54,257 nt of DNA, from the NCBI GenBank assembly GCA_001969505.1, contig LSSK01000012.1:1-54257 (forward strand). The letters are read 5' to 3'. The notes under the pieces were generated by a model. It saw only the letters and a program-made list of their open reading frames with translations, did no database searches and was not told the origin of the DNA. Position 1 is the first letter of the stretch. Every line of letters starts with the position of its first letter. The DNA is from Zancudomyces culisetae (Eukaryota; Kickxellomycota; Harpellomycetes; Harpellales; Legeriomycetaceae). Below, in pieces: positions 42,334 to 51,366 of this stretch. The position numbers were made by a program, and so were the translations under genes.

Positions 42334-43266
42334 ATGGTAGTGGATAAAGAATTGATGACCACTGATAATTTTAATCAAATGATGGAGAAGATTAAACAGT
42401 TAGAAGCACAGATAAAATGTCTTAACCTATGTCATGAGAGAGAGAAAGAAGAGAAAGAGTCGAAGAAAAAGGCTTTACTTGACACAGAATCAGATAACGA
42501 CACCAAGGGCAGGGTATATATCAGACTGTATAACTTTACTGGAGCACTAGATGAAGATGTGATACCATGGCTTGAGGTCATAGAAAATTGGAAAGTAGCA
42601 AACAAGAGCGTTGCAGAGGATATTTGCATTTCTTATGCTGCAAGTTATCTGACAGAGGCGGCTAGGGCGTGGTTCTCCTTCTGGAAGACAACCGTGAAGA
42701 ACCCGTACAAGTCGTGGACAGTATTTGAGCAAGCGATTAAAAATAGATTTAATAACTCTGAGAGAACCTATAGACTACAACAAGAGTTTAGATATTTGGT
42801 ACAGGACTCGTCAATATCTAAGTATACGGAACGGCTCGTCTATTTGTCTACAAACTTGAAGCTTTTAGCGTCTGATGAGATTATGCAGCGATACATTGAA
42901 GGACTGAAGCCAAAGGTCAAAGAGATAGTAGACCTCTGGTTTCCTAAAGATTTAACAGAAGTAATTCAGATTGCGAAAAAAGCAGAGACTGTATTTAAGC
43001 CGAACTATAAATCAAATAATAATCGACAACAATGGATGAGAAGTACTCGGAGTAAACCATGGGAGTATAAGAGTGCAGATAGAAGGTCACCAAAAATTGA
43101 ATATATGGATGCGGATACAATAGATCTAAAAAAAAAGATAAAACATAAACAAGACTGTTTGAGAAAGGGATTGTGTTTCTTGTGTAAGAAGCCAGGACAT
43201 GTAGCAAGGGACTGCAAAAAAAGTAATCAGAAAGGGTCAGAGGGAAAAAACGACAGAAGAACTTAG
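42334..43266 (+). CDS. Retrotransposon Gag with CCHC zinc knuckle
   Basis: An intact 310-aa frame. The N-terminal coiled coil is Glu/Lys-rich (about 15-48). A retrotrans_gag-type capsid domain follows (about 58-200: IRLYNFTGALDEDVIPWLEV, AARAWFSFW, WTVFEQAIKNRFNN, YIEGLKPKVKEIV). Then come a basic region and one CCHC zinc knuckle (CFLCKKPGHVARDC, about 285-298), with a Lys/Gly-rich end. This is the order in Ty3/gypsy-type Gag. It could be expressed, as no internal stop occurs, but its pol is gone. I see no evidence of domestication beyond the open frame. Confidence 0.85.
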   Translation: MVVDKELMTTDNFNQMMEKIKQLEAQIKCLNLCHEREKEEKESKKKALLDTESDNDTKGRVYIRLYNFTGALDEDVIPWLEVIENWKVANKSVAEDICISYAASYLTEAARAWFSFWKTTVKNPYKSWTVFEQAIKNRFNNSERTYRLQQEFRYLVQDSSISKYTERLVYLSTNLKLLASDEIMQRYIEGLKPKVKEIVDLWFPKDLTEVIQIAKKAETVFKPNYKSNNNRQQWMRSTRSKPWEYKSADRRSPKIEYMDADTIDLKKKIKHKQDCLRKGLCFLCKKPGHVARDCKKSNQKGSEGKNDRRT

Positions 43267-43329
43267 TGCAGGAGTCAACTAAATTCAATTTTAATGACTC
43301 CAGAAAGTAAGTAAGAAATATATTACGGA

Positions 43330-43596
43330 AAGGATCAACCACTGTTAATCCAACTGGGGACAAACAATCGACCGATCATAGCGTTAATAGGTAGCGACGC
43401 TACAACAGAATTCATATCAGATCTAATTAAGAGGCTAAGCATGTAGAGTAATAACTTACCAGAAGCAACAAAAATTAGATTGGCAGACAATAAAATGAAA
43501 AATGTAAACACGTTTGCAGAAATACACGCAGGTTGTAATGAATTAAAGATGAAAGTAAAAGGGTATATAATCTCTAACAATACATACAATAAATAA
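43330..43596 (+). pseudogene. Broken retropepsin-like protease remnant
   Basis: Downstream of gag a different frame reads QPLLIQLGTNNRPIIALIGS and then DATTEFIS, which aligns by eye with the aspartic-protease active-site region of retroelements. There the expected Asp-Ser/Thr-Gly is replaced by Gly-Ser-Asp, and a TAG stop follows at 43444-43446. After the stop, KIRLADNKMKNV and KVKGYIISN continue the protease-like pattern to a stop overlapping the right repeat. It is non-functional as it stands. Confidence 0.6.
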
Positions 43597-43824
43597 ACAA
43601 AAGTGATCCTGGGTAGGTTCTTACAAACTATCGGCGTTTTTTATCTAAAGACGTTCTTCGTTATCGATGCTCTTTACATACAGATCCTATTCTCTAACGG
43701 CGCTTTGTACAAAGACTATTCTTACTAATGGGACTCTGTACTTTGTGCCATATCTGCTATTTCACTGTCCTATCAAATCCATGCCGAAGTTCCACCAATC
43801 AGGGTGATAAAGATCCTTTTACGG
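43575..43824 (-). repeat. Right arm of inverted repeat (LTR-like)
   Basis: Inverted copy of 41741-41992. Its inner end overlaps the last codons of the protease remnant frame, so the junction lies inside former element sequence. Confidence 0.92.
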
Positions 43825-44016
43825 CTCTGTTTCTTTTTTTTTTTGCACCAGCAAATACAAGCGCAATTAGAGAAAGCACATCAAAAATGAAATTGATTTT
43901 TTTATTAATTAGAATATTGAGTTTTATTCCTACTTAACACATTTTACAAAAAACAAAACAAATACATTAAGCTTTACAGAATTCAAGCCAACTAACCCCT
44001 TTTGTGTAAAAAAAAA

Positions 44017-45084
44017 ATGGAAGAAAGGGAAGCTTTTGAAATGGTGCTTCTGCAGCTATCCATGCAGAGTGACCGAATTGGATATCCTAAAGTACAACTT
44101 CAGTTCCCGCCGCCAAAGATTGAACTAACAGTAAGAATTATAGTTAAGAGGGGCATCGCCCGATTTAATTTCGTTTGATTATCTCGTCAAGGGTGTGAGA
44201 AGCCCAGACTAAAAATATTTTATTTAACTTTTTTATAGATACAAGGAAAGGATATAGCTAAACAACAAAAATTAGGAAAAGGTATTTAAACTTTTTACAT
44301 GTAATATTAAGCAACTGACACAATAAAACATATAACGAAATATCAGTGTAACCTAGAATAAATTATGCCAAAGCGTTTACTTTTTTTTTGGCTATCGATT
44401 GTAGATGGGTACATAGACTTAGATATAAAGTTTTTGAAAGAGCCAAAATTTAATTGCAGCATTCAGGTGCACGAATTGTATACCGGAAGTCGTATCAAGA
44501 AAACAATTGTCGAAAAATTAAAACAAACACAAGCATCCACAGGGATGGATGTCGATGGAAAAAAAGATGACGAGATATTCGGAAAGGATAAAGGAATCAA
44601 GCTAATACTTCGGGGAAAACCAATTATGGATGATAAATTTCTATACGATTACATTTTACAAACAACTGGCTCGGAATCTAAGGCGCCTTTGGTTGTTCAT
44701 GCGATGATTGTTGCGAACAACACACCCAGTCAAACTGAAGAGATGGAGCAGGATTCTGAAGGACAAGATCAAAGCATAAGAAGTGGTCATCTAGATCAAG
44801 AGTTAAAAAGTATACTGACAAGTGCAGGTGGTGGGTTAGTAGGGAAAAAAGATGCGGATGTGACAGAGCAGCCACATGAGGACTCTAAGAAGCAAGCCAC
44901 ATATGGCGGCTCCGACAAGACGCAGATGGATATTAGTGAAAACGAGGCTGTAGAGATTCTGAAATCGAACAATGACCCAAGCAGCGAGTTTTGGACTGAC
45001 ATCGAGGCTGTAGCTAAAAAACACTTTGGTGAAGGCTTTTCATCCAAGGTCAAAGGCTACATGTTTGAAAAAATATGCGGCTAA
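44017..45084 (+). CDS. GET5: GET5/UBL4A-like ubiquitin-like protein (three exons)
   Basis: Get5/Mdy2 (UBL4A in animals) bridges Get4 and Sgt2 in delivery of tail-anchored proteins to the ER. Exons 44017-44130, 44239-44281 and 44405-45084 join in phase to 278 aa. The N-terminal helix (EREAFEMVLLQLSM) fits the Get4-binding segment. The ubiquitin-like domain (about 55-140) ends in the typical IKLILRGKPIMDDKFLYDY. A long acidic/Ser linker (about 145-240) follows. The C-terminus SEFWTDIEAVAKKHFGEGFSSKV resembles the UBL4A/Get5 C-terminal helical domain. A Lys/Asp insertion sits inside the UBL (TGMDVDGKKDDEIFGKD). The internal ATG 44365 lies in the intron and is not the start. Confidence 0.8.
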
Positions 45085-45273
45085 TTACCATTTGTGTTTA
45101 TGATTATATTTTTTTAGTGCACTTTATATATTAAATTGGGAGAATAACATTATTAATGACTAGAACTGTGAATCGTTCCGAACAATGCGAGTAATATTCA
45201 TCGCATGTAATACATATTGAGTAGCGGGTATGTGTTACAAAACCAACACGCGAGTTAGTTTCTAGAAAAAAAG

Positions 45274-48200
45274 CTATAGCATGTTTATTCCAGCAATATG
45301 AGAATTTAGATAATTAATCCAACTCTCCATTTCAAGCTTGGACTCTGCGATATAAAATCCAAGAAATAAGCTCGATTCATCAGCAGGGGAGTTTCTCTTC
45401 ATAATTGCAGAGATTTTACCATCAGTGTTGAGTGGGTTTAAACACATTAGTGGGATGTTGGTCGGGTCAAAGGGCAGTGTTTGTGCACTAGAGTGATCAT
45501 GAGAACAACAAGTACTTGCACCAGGCGTAGTTTGTATCCCACTTTTGCTGGGATTAACAAAGCTAGCGTGTTGTACTGGAACTTTTCCTGTAGTGCTGCT
45601 GGTACCGTTATTACTGATATTGCTACCTAGGCAAAATTTAGAATTAGCTCCAAGTTTTTCATCCTTTTTGTTATACTTTAAACTGGCGCTAGTTGTGTGG
45701 TAATTGGGCTCAAAGATTTTCCTGCTTGGATCACGCCTGGAACTATGGATATTCTCCGAAAATCGCCTATTAATGGTGGATAACTCTAGACCAGACTGTT
45801 CGGGTGCTTTATCAACAAAGCTAGATGTATTTTGCATCACAAGCTTCTCGCCAAAATTCTCAAGCACAAAATCGAACGGATTTCGGTGCATCAATTGAAT
45901 CACAGGGTCACCATCAGCTTGCACTCCTTGACTGTATCTGTTGCTATACCTTTCACTGGTACTGCAGCCACCACTGCGCTGAGTAGCAATACTACTATCA
46001 AGATCTACGCCGTGGGTACCATAATCAGTATAAAATACATTTCCGTCATCATTGTTTCTATCATTAAATACTTGGGTTATTTCTCCGAATTGCAAAGAAA
46101 CTCTCATATTTCTCGGATTTATGGATGTGTCTAAAGCAGAGGATGTCGCTTTAAGCGAAGCAAACCCCTCTGTACTACCCCGGTCCACAACTGAAGCATG
46201 AATTTGCTTTAAGTCTGAAAAGTCTAAATACCGAAACGCCATATCAACCCACGAGGTAGCCGTAGCAGGTGCTAATCTATATTTCACCAAAAATGGTTTG
46301 GCCACTTCAAACGGTGTGCTAACCATCAATGCACTTAAAAATTCACGAGCTGTATACGCAGTAAACCCTTTATTTTTATTGAGAAGTGCACATTCATGAT
46401 CTGGTTCGTAAAGGCCATAATTATTGTCTGTAGGGGAGGGTTTTGTGTGGTTAAGAGTTTTCGGCGTGAAACTTCTTCCATGAATAGTGTTTGGTCGAAG
46501 GATTGTGGCACTTACAGGAAACCTAATCTGGATTTCAAAGTTTGATAAGGTCAAATAAGAAGGTCTATTACTGAGTGGCGTTGCTGCAACCCCCAGCTCA
46601 GGTTTATAACCATTATAGCTGAGCCCTGTATGTGCTGCATCTGCGGGTGCTTGCTTGGCAGTTGATCCGCTGGATTCATCCGAAGTTCGGATTCCTAGGA
46701 TAGAGTTTATGGTACACATTGTCTTCAAAGGCATAATAACAGAGATAGGACTCCTTGATCCAAGATTTTGGACGTCACTTTCATTTGTGCATCTTTCTGG
46801 CAAGGGCGAGGTGTGTGATTTCTTCGCGTTTGGCACAAATATTCTGCTTCGCAATAGATGTGACACCTTTTTCCTTGAAGAAGTGCCAAGATTCATATCC
46901 ATTTTCCTTTTGAAAGGTTTCCATAATGCAAATGTGTGGTTTACTGGATCCAGTTTTAAAAACTTTCCACTCGAAGAAAGACCATGGGCAATTTCTGCCT
47001 GCTCAAAATTATTCTGGATTGTCGAAGGGTTTCTGGCTGCCCCAATTTCGTATTCAGGGCTGGAAAGGGGTTGTGTGGATGTCTCGTTGGCCCCTTGACC
47101 GCCGTTCTGCGTAAGTACTGATCCAGCTGAATTCGTATCCAGGTTTGGCATTCTGGTAAAAAGATCAGAGGCTCCAAATAGTAGGCCGTTCTGTGCATTG
47201 ACTGCTGAATAATAAGACAGGAATGGTGCATCACTAAGCTCTCGCCGTGTAAAGCAATTTGGTGGATTAGAAAAGACGTATACATCTTTTAAGTCGATTG
47301 ATCGGGAGTGCTTAAATAGAAAATGCGCAATTTTCACGTCACCGCCAAGGTAATTTGGCTCCTCAATTATACCCGTTTCAGTTTCTTGGAAGCTAACGCC
47401 TTCGTTCTGACGCAATTCGTTTTGTGTCGAACGGTGATGAATGTTGGGTACTTCAGATGAATCACCATGTTCGGGCACTGCTGTAGATTTTTTTTTGTTT
47501 TTTTGTTGTGACCTGTGCTTATCTTGGGCGTCTTGGGCGTCTTGAGCTTCTTGCAACTTTACAAGGTTGGTTTTTACTTTGTCAACTATATGGTCAATTT
47601 CTTTTTTATAATCAGTCTTTGACTGTTTGGCCTTGTCTTTGGAAATAATGCTTTTTTTGGCTGCATTTATCATTGATGCCATGGAGTCTCTGTCAGAAAA
47701 GTTGGGGACCTCAAACTCAAGTAACCATCCGCTTGTTAAAATACAGAAAACTCTCTGAAATAATGCATTCTTGTTTGTTTTTTTGTACAGATATCCGCTA
47801 TAGACTATTCCAGTATGAACTGTGTTCTTTGAATCTTCAGTGTTATATATAACCAGGTTTTCCCACAGCTTCTCGTATTCTAAAGGGGTATTCTTCATGG
47901 CTTGAGATAAAGTTGGGCTGTAATAGTCTCGAGGAGTTGAGATCAGTGTAGGATTTAGTGAAGGAGGTCCATACTTCATGTTGTTGTATTGAGTCAATAA
48001 ACTCAGGTGACCATACCAGTGATTTCTGATTGTTTTGCTGCCAAAACACATGTATAAAATTGCACCATCAGCATTGCAGTCTGACATTAAACCAGCTTTA
48101 AGTTCAACTGCAAGCCATCCCTCGAGCTCCTCATCCCTTCTCTTTCCCGAGTAATACTTCATCATAAACGAGAATTGGTTGTTATGTTCCAACTTTATAA

Positions 48201-51200
48201 ATTCTCGCTTCAAATAAAATTCCCGTTTCTTTCCATAGACCTCCTCAACAATATTATCCGGCGGAATGAATATTCTTGAGATGTACTTTGTTTGTACTAT
48301 TGAATCTCCCAAAAAAACCAATTTTCCAAGACTATTTTCATCTTTAAACTTGAGCTTTTCGTGTTTATTGCATGGAAATAAACACAATTTACAGGAATAT
48401 TCACCATACTCTATTCCCGATTGATCATCTTTGAAGGTATCCAATGGATCCCGCTCACCTGCCTCATCCACTTTTCTATAGTATTTATCTGCAAAAATAG
48501 TACTTATTTTCTGATTAGTTTTGATAAAAACTATAGCATCCTGATAAACAGAAACCAAGCACCTTTTGAAGGTAAAATCTCTTTTGTTACATTTAATACC
48601 GTTATGCATCGTGTGTGATTTTTTTTTTGCTGATTTTAGAGAAACCAGAGCATACCCACATACCTCAAACGTGGAAACCATCTGTTTGATCTTTAGCTCA
48701 CCAACAGTGTTGTGGTTATCAAGTAAGTGTAGTTCAAGCGCAGCCCCGCTGTTTTTTAATCCCACTGTATCTACCAGTTCATTGGGTCCCATTAACAACT
48801 CATTCTGGCTCTGGCTCAAATAACTGTTAAACGCGGAAGATTCTTTTGATATTATTTTCAATCGGTCCTTGCACCTCCACCCCATTTCTATTGAAACCAA
48901 GCCGCGCTTGTGCCTATCTATCCACATTTTTACAGTATCTGAATATCTAGGTATGTTCACTAGTGTTTCTAAAACCAGATCTCGAATATCCCAAACGCTC
49001 ACAAATCTTCTCAAGAATACACCTGTTCGTTTATCGTCAATAAAACGCTTGGTGCTCTGGCTGGACCCAGTATTATTCGCGGAATTTTTGCAACTATTTT
49101 GCTTCGGATTATTATCATACTCTTCTTGAAGTTCCAACATAACCTTCCCTCTACCACGCAATGCCCCACGCAGCGTGGATACACTTATATTTACCCCTAA
49201 TAGTGGTACGCCCACATTTAGCTTTGATGGTGGAGAAAACTCTACATGTGTAGTTTTTCCAATAACTGACTCTCTGTATTCCCTTAAACATGCGTTAATC
49301 CATTTTTCTAACTCTCTACACCAAACTTTGCTGGCTTTAAGGTTTGGAAACTTTATTAACAACATGTAGTAGCGTGATGCTTCAATTTGTGGTTTAGATT
49401 CCTCCTTTTCACACTCATCTGTATGCCTATAGAACATACCCACTGGCCCGTCCCATGTTTTCCCGGTGTTTTGTTTAAATTTTGTCGCAGGCTTATACCC
49501 AAAAGAGATGCCTATAATTCCATCCGAGTTGGAGTGACCCATAAGTTTTGGCGATAGTTTTGAAGCTGGAGGAAATAATATTTGCAGGTCTGGGATTCCA
49601 ATAATGTCAGTAAAAACAAAAATCCCCCGCTGGGTCAAGGCTATCCAACTTTCTGTCCACCTGTATGCCCCTAACCCACCCCTGCTCCCATTCCAATTCG
49701 TTGGAACAATACCTCTTTCAAATATACCTTTGTCTATTCTTATTAGCCGTGTTGCTGCCCTTGAGCTCAGCCAAATAACATCACCACGAAACTCCATGTC
49801 CGTCCCGAAAGGCGTATTTTGCGCGACTTTTGGGTCTGCTACCCTTTTTCTTTCGTCTACCTTTTTTTTACGATTTTTTTCCAGTACCTTTTTCAAGATT
49901 GCTGAGAACAAACGATTTTGATTTTTATCAGCGGAACCTTTATTCTGATCTAACTTGCGATCATCACTATCCTTATTTCCAGCTTCACATGCCTGTTCGC
50001 CATGTACTCCTTGTGAATCTCTGTTACTGGCTACGTTTCTCTCTTCTATATTGCTTGTATGCAGTAGACTGGAGTTCCCCACTCGAGGATCCTCGTTTTT
50101 TTTAAACTCAGTTACAAACCCTCCCACACCCTCTCCTGTTTGTATAGTGTCTGCACCAGCCAAACCCCCGCCCTTATTTTGACGAGATTTTATCTCAGCA
50201 ACATCAGTGTCTAAGTCAGAAACGCTTTGTGAATCTTTATGTTCGGCGGTCACCTGGGAGTCTTTAATATATTCTTTTCTACTTTTTTTGTCAAATAATT
50301 CGCTATTATCTGGTTTCTGCTTGAACTCGTCTGTACCTAACGACGCATCTTCGGATGTTACCACATCCCAATAACTATCCTCCGAATCCGAGATTACATT
50401 ATCACTCTCGCTATACTCTGCATTTGTCCCATCACCACTACTCGTCGCCCCTGATGTCTCACTCGATGAAACTGAGCTTGAAGTATACATCTCTTTTGCG
50501 GTGGTAAACGTCTGCACAGAGTTGTTGCTGTGTCGTTCGCGATGTTTGCCAAACCCCCGTTTTATGGAGCGCAGATATTCCAAATTAAACGCGACCCCTG
50601 GCACACTTCGATTATTAGCCTCATACCTTGGAAAACTGAAAATTCTTGCCTTGGGTTTTAGCGTGTTCCTGCGTTGATCCTTTCGATATTTTGAGGATTT
50701 GTCTGATGAGTTGCATTTATTTAAACATAAGCCTTCACTCTCGTTTTCGTGTTCATTTCCTTTTTTACATTCTCCGTCTTTAGGTAAAAAAATATCAACA
50801 TTCATGTTTTTCCACTCTAAAGCTAACCTTGCACTACCTCTAGATGACTCGTTTTGAATCTCAGTGTTGAAGGAAACTGGTACAATGCCACTATTTTTTG
50901 CGGGATCGCAGACAATGTTGTTTAATGCATGATTATCCACATTTGCTGGTGAATTCGGGTGTGGTGGGTATAGTTTTTTGTTCAGTTGTGTCTGATCACT
51001 TTGCTCCTCCCTGTATTTACCTGTGTATTTACCTTTCGTAGTGGCCGTCTTTGTGGTATCCTCGTCTAATACCTTGGTCGCTGTATGGATGTTCAATGGT
51101 AGTGTTTTGCTTCCCTTTTTATTTTCTATCGTGTTTGGAGCGAGCCCTCCAAAAGTATTTCTCAGAACGTTCGTTTTTCTTCTCCTATTGCCAGTGCGTT

Positions 51201-51366
51201 CCACTTTTAGCGTACTTTCGACCGCAGCCAGAACGTCCTCTTTGACTTTCTCACCTCTCCTTCTCCAAGGACAAAATCTTGTTCCTAAAAGTACCCGATA
51301 ATTGCCTATATCGGCGTTTTTGTTTATTTCTACCTTTTCTGGCTCTTCTGGGATTTCCCAACTCAT
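45274..51366 (-). CDS. SPO71: SPO71/Mug56-like multi-PH-domain protein, 2,030 aa, single exon
   Basis: The start MSWEIPEEPEKVEINKN leads into YRVLLGTRFCPWRRRGEKVKED, reminiscent of the Spo71 N-terminal motif. Residues about 85-500 are low-complexity, Ser/Asp/Asn-rich. From about 520 an ordered region begins (EFRGDVIWLSSRAATRLIRIDKG, WTESWIALTQRGIFVFTDI), followed by a domain with LVSVYQDAIVFIKTNQKI. A clear PH start lies at about 1183-1225 (VYSGYLYKKTNK..., FQRVFCILTSGWLLEFEVP), with its remainder split by long inserts. The last residues (FLGFYIAESKLEMESWINYLNSHI) are a PH terminal helix. Yeast Spo71 recruits Vps13 to prospore membranes; a meiotic/sporulation or membrane-contact role is inferred. 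The Ala-Gln-Asp triplet repeat near 1280 derives from a small tandem repeat. Confidence 0.65.
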   Translation of the reverse strand: MSWEIPEEPEKVEINKNADIGNYRVLLGTRFCPWRRRGEKVKEDVLAAVESTLKVERTGNRRRKTNVLRNTFGGLAPNTIENKKGSKTLPLNIHTATKVLDEDTTKTATTKGKYTGKYREEQSDQTQLNKKLYPPHPNSPANVDNHALNNIVCDPAKNSGIVPVSFNTEIQNESSRGSARLALEWKNMNVDIFLPKDGECKKGNEHENESEGLCLNKCNSSDKSSKYRKDQRRNTLKPKARIFSFPRYEANNRSVPGVAFNLEYLRSIKRGFGKHRERHSNNSVQTFTTAKEMYTSSSVSSSETSGATSSGDGTNAEYSESDNVISDSEDSYWDVVTSEDASLGTDEFKQKPDNSELFDKKSRKEYIKDSQVTAEHKDSQSVSDLDTDVAEIKSRQNKGGGLAGADTIQTGEGVGGFVTEFKKNEDPRVGNSSLLHTSNIEERNVASNRDSQGVHGEQACEAGNKDSDDRKLDQNKGSADKNQNRLFSAILKKVLEKNRKKKVDERKRVADPKVAQNTPFGTDMEFRGDVIWLSSRAATRLIRIDKGIFERGIVPTNWNGSRGGLGAYRWTESWIALTQRGIFVFTDIIGIPDLQILFPPASKLSPKLMGHSNSDGIIGISFGYKPATKFKQNTGKTWDGPVGMFYRHTDECEKEESKPQIEASRYYMLLIKFPNLKASKVWCRELEKWINACLREYRESVIGKTTHVEFSPPSKLNVGVPLLGVNISVSTLRGALRGRGKVMLELQEEYDNNPKQNSCKNSANNTGSSQSTKRFIDDKRTGVFLRRFVSVWDIRDLVLETLVNIPRYSDTVKMWIDRHKRGLVSIEMGWRCKDRLKIISKESSAFNSYLSQSQNELLMGPNELVDTVGLKNSGAALELHLLDNHNTVGELKIKQMVSTFEVCGYALVSLKSAKKKSHTMHNGIKCNKRDFTFKRCLVSVYQDAIVFIKTNQKISTIFADKYYRKVDEAGERDPLDTFKDDQSGIEYGEYSCKLCLFPCNKHEKLKFKDENSLGKLVFLGDSIVQTKYISRIFIPPDNIVEEVYGKKREFYLKREFIKLEHNNQFSFMMKYYSGKRRDEELEGWLAVELKAGLMSDCNADGAILYMCFGSKTIRNHWYGHLSLLTQYNNMKYGPPSLNPTLISTPRDYYSPTLSQAMKNTPLEYEKLWENLVIYNTEDSKNTVHTGIVYSGYLYKKTNKNALFQRVFCILTSGWLLEFEVPNFSDRDSMASMINAAKKSIISKDKAKQSKTDYKKEIDHIVDKVKTNLVKLQEAQDAQDAQDKHRSQQKNKKKSTAVPEHGDSSEVPNIHHRSTQNELRQNEGVSFQETETGIIEEPNYLGGDVKIAHFLFKHSRSIDLKDVYVFSNPPNCFTRRELSDAPFLSYYSAVNAQNGLLFGASDLFTRMPNLDTNSAGSVLTQNGGQGANETSTQPLSSPEYEIGAARNPSTIQNNFEQAEIAHGLSSSGKFLKLDPVNHTFALWKPFKRKMDMNLGTSSRKKVSHLLRSRIFVPNAKKSHTSPLPERCTNESDVQNLGSRSPISVIMPLKTMCTINSILGIRTSDESSGSTAKQAPADAAHTGLSYNGYKPELGVAATPLSNRPSYLTLSNFEIQIRFPVSATILRPNTIHGRSFTPKTLNHTKPSPTDNNYGLYEPDHECALLNKNKGFTAYTAREFLSALMVSTPFEVAKPFLVKYRLAPATATSWVDMAFRYLDFSDLKQIHASVVDRGSTEGFASLKATSSALDTSINPRNMRVSLQFGEITQVFNDRNNDDGNVFYTDYGTHGVDLDSSIATQRSGGCSTSERYSNRYSQGVQADGDPVIQLMHRNPFDFVLENFGEKLVMQNTSSFVDKAPEQSGLELSTINRRFSENIHSSRRDPSRKIFEPNYHTTSASLKYNKKDEKLGANSKFCLGSNISNNGTSSTTGKVPVQHASFVNPSKSGIQTTPGASTCCSHDHSSAQTLPFDPTNIPLMCLNPLNTDGKISAIMKRNSPADESSLFLGFYIAESKLEMESWINYLNSHIAGINML
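47521..47552. repeat. Small in-frame tandem repeat in the SPO71-like gene
   Basis: Units of tcttgggcg / tcttgagct encode Ala-Gln-Asp repeats on the minus strand in a charged linker following the PH core. Confidence 0.7.

Larger units (their letters stand above)
41741..43824 (+). mobile_element. Degenerate gag-bearing retroelement bounded by inverted repeats
   Basis: A 2.1 kb unit: left repeat (41741-41992), leader with a possible primer-binding site (tggtagcaccacc, 42205-42217), gag ORF (42334-43266), broken protease frame (about 43330-43596), right repeat (43575-43824) in the opposite orientation. There is no reverse transcriptase, RNase H or integrase. LTR retrotransposons have direct, not inverted, terminal repeats. 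The structure therefore looks like a Ty3-type element that lost pol and acquired an inverted LTR segment, or a foldback-type derivative. The gag frame is intact while the protease is not. Confidence 0.75.

Noticed and set aside
42995-43363. 122-codon minus frame opposite gag
   Set aside because: Shadow of the gag coding strand; composition is Leu/Phe/Ser from antisense Lys/Glu codons.
46655-47098. 147-codon plus frame within the SPO71-like gene
   Set aside because: Antisense to a long coding exon with conserved features on the other strand.
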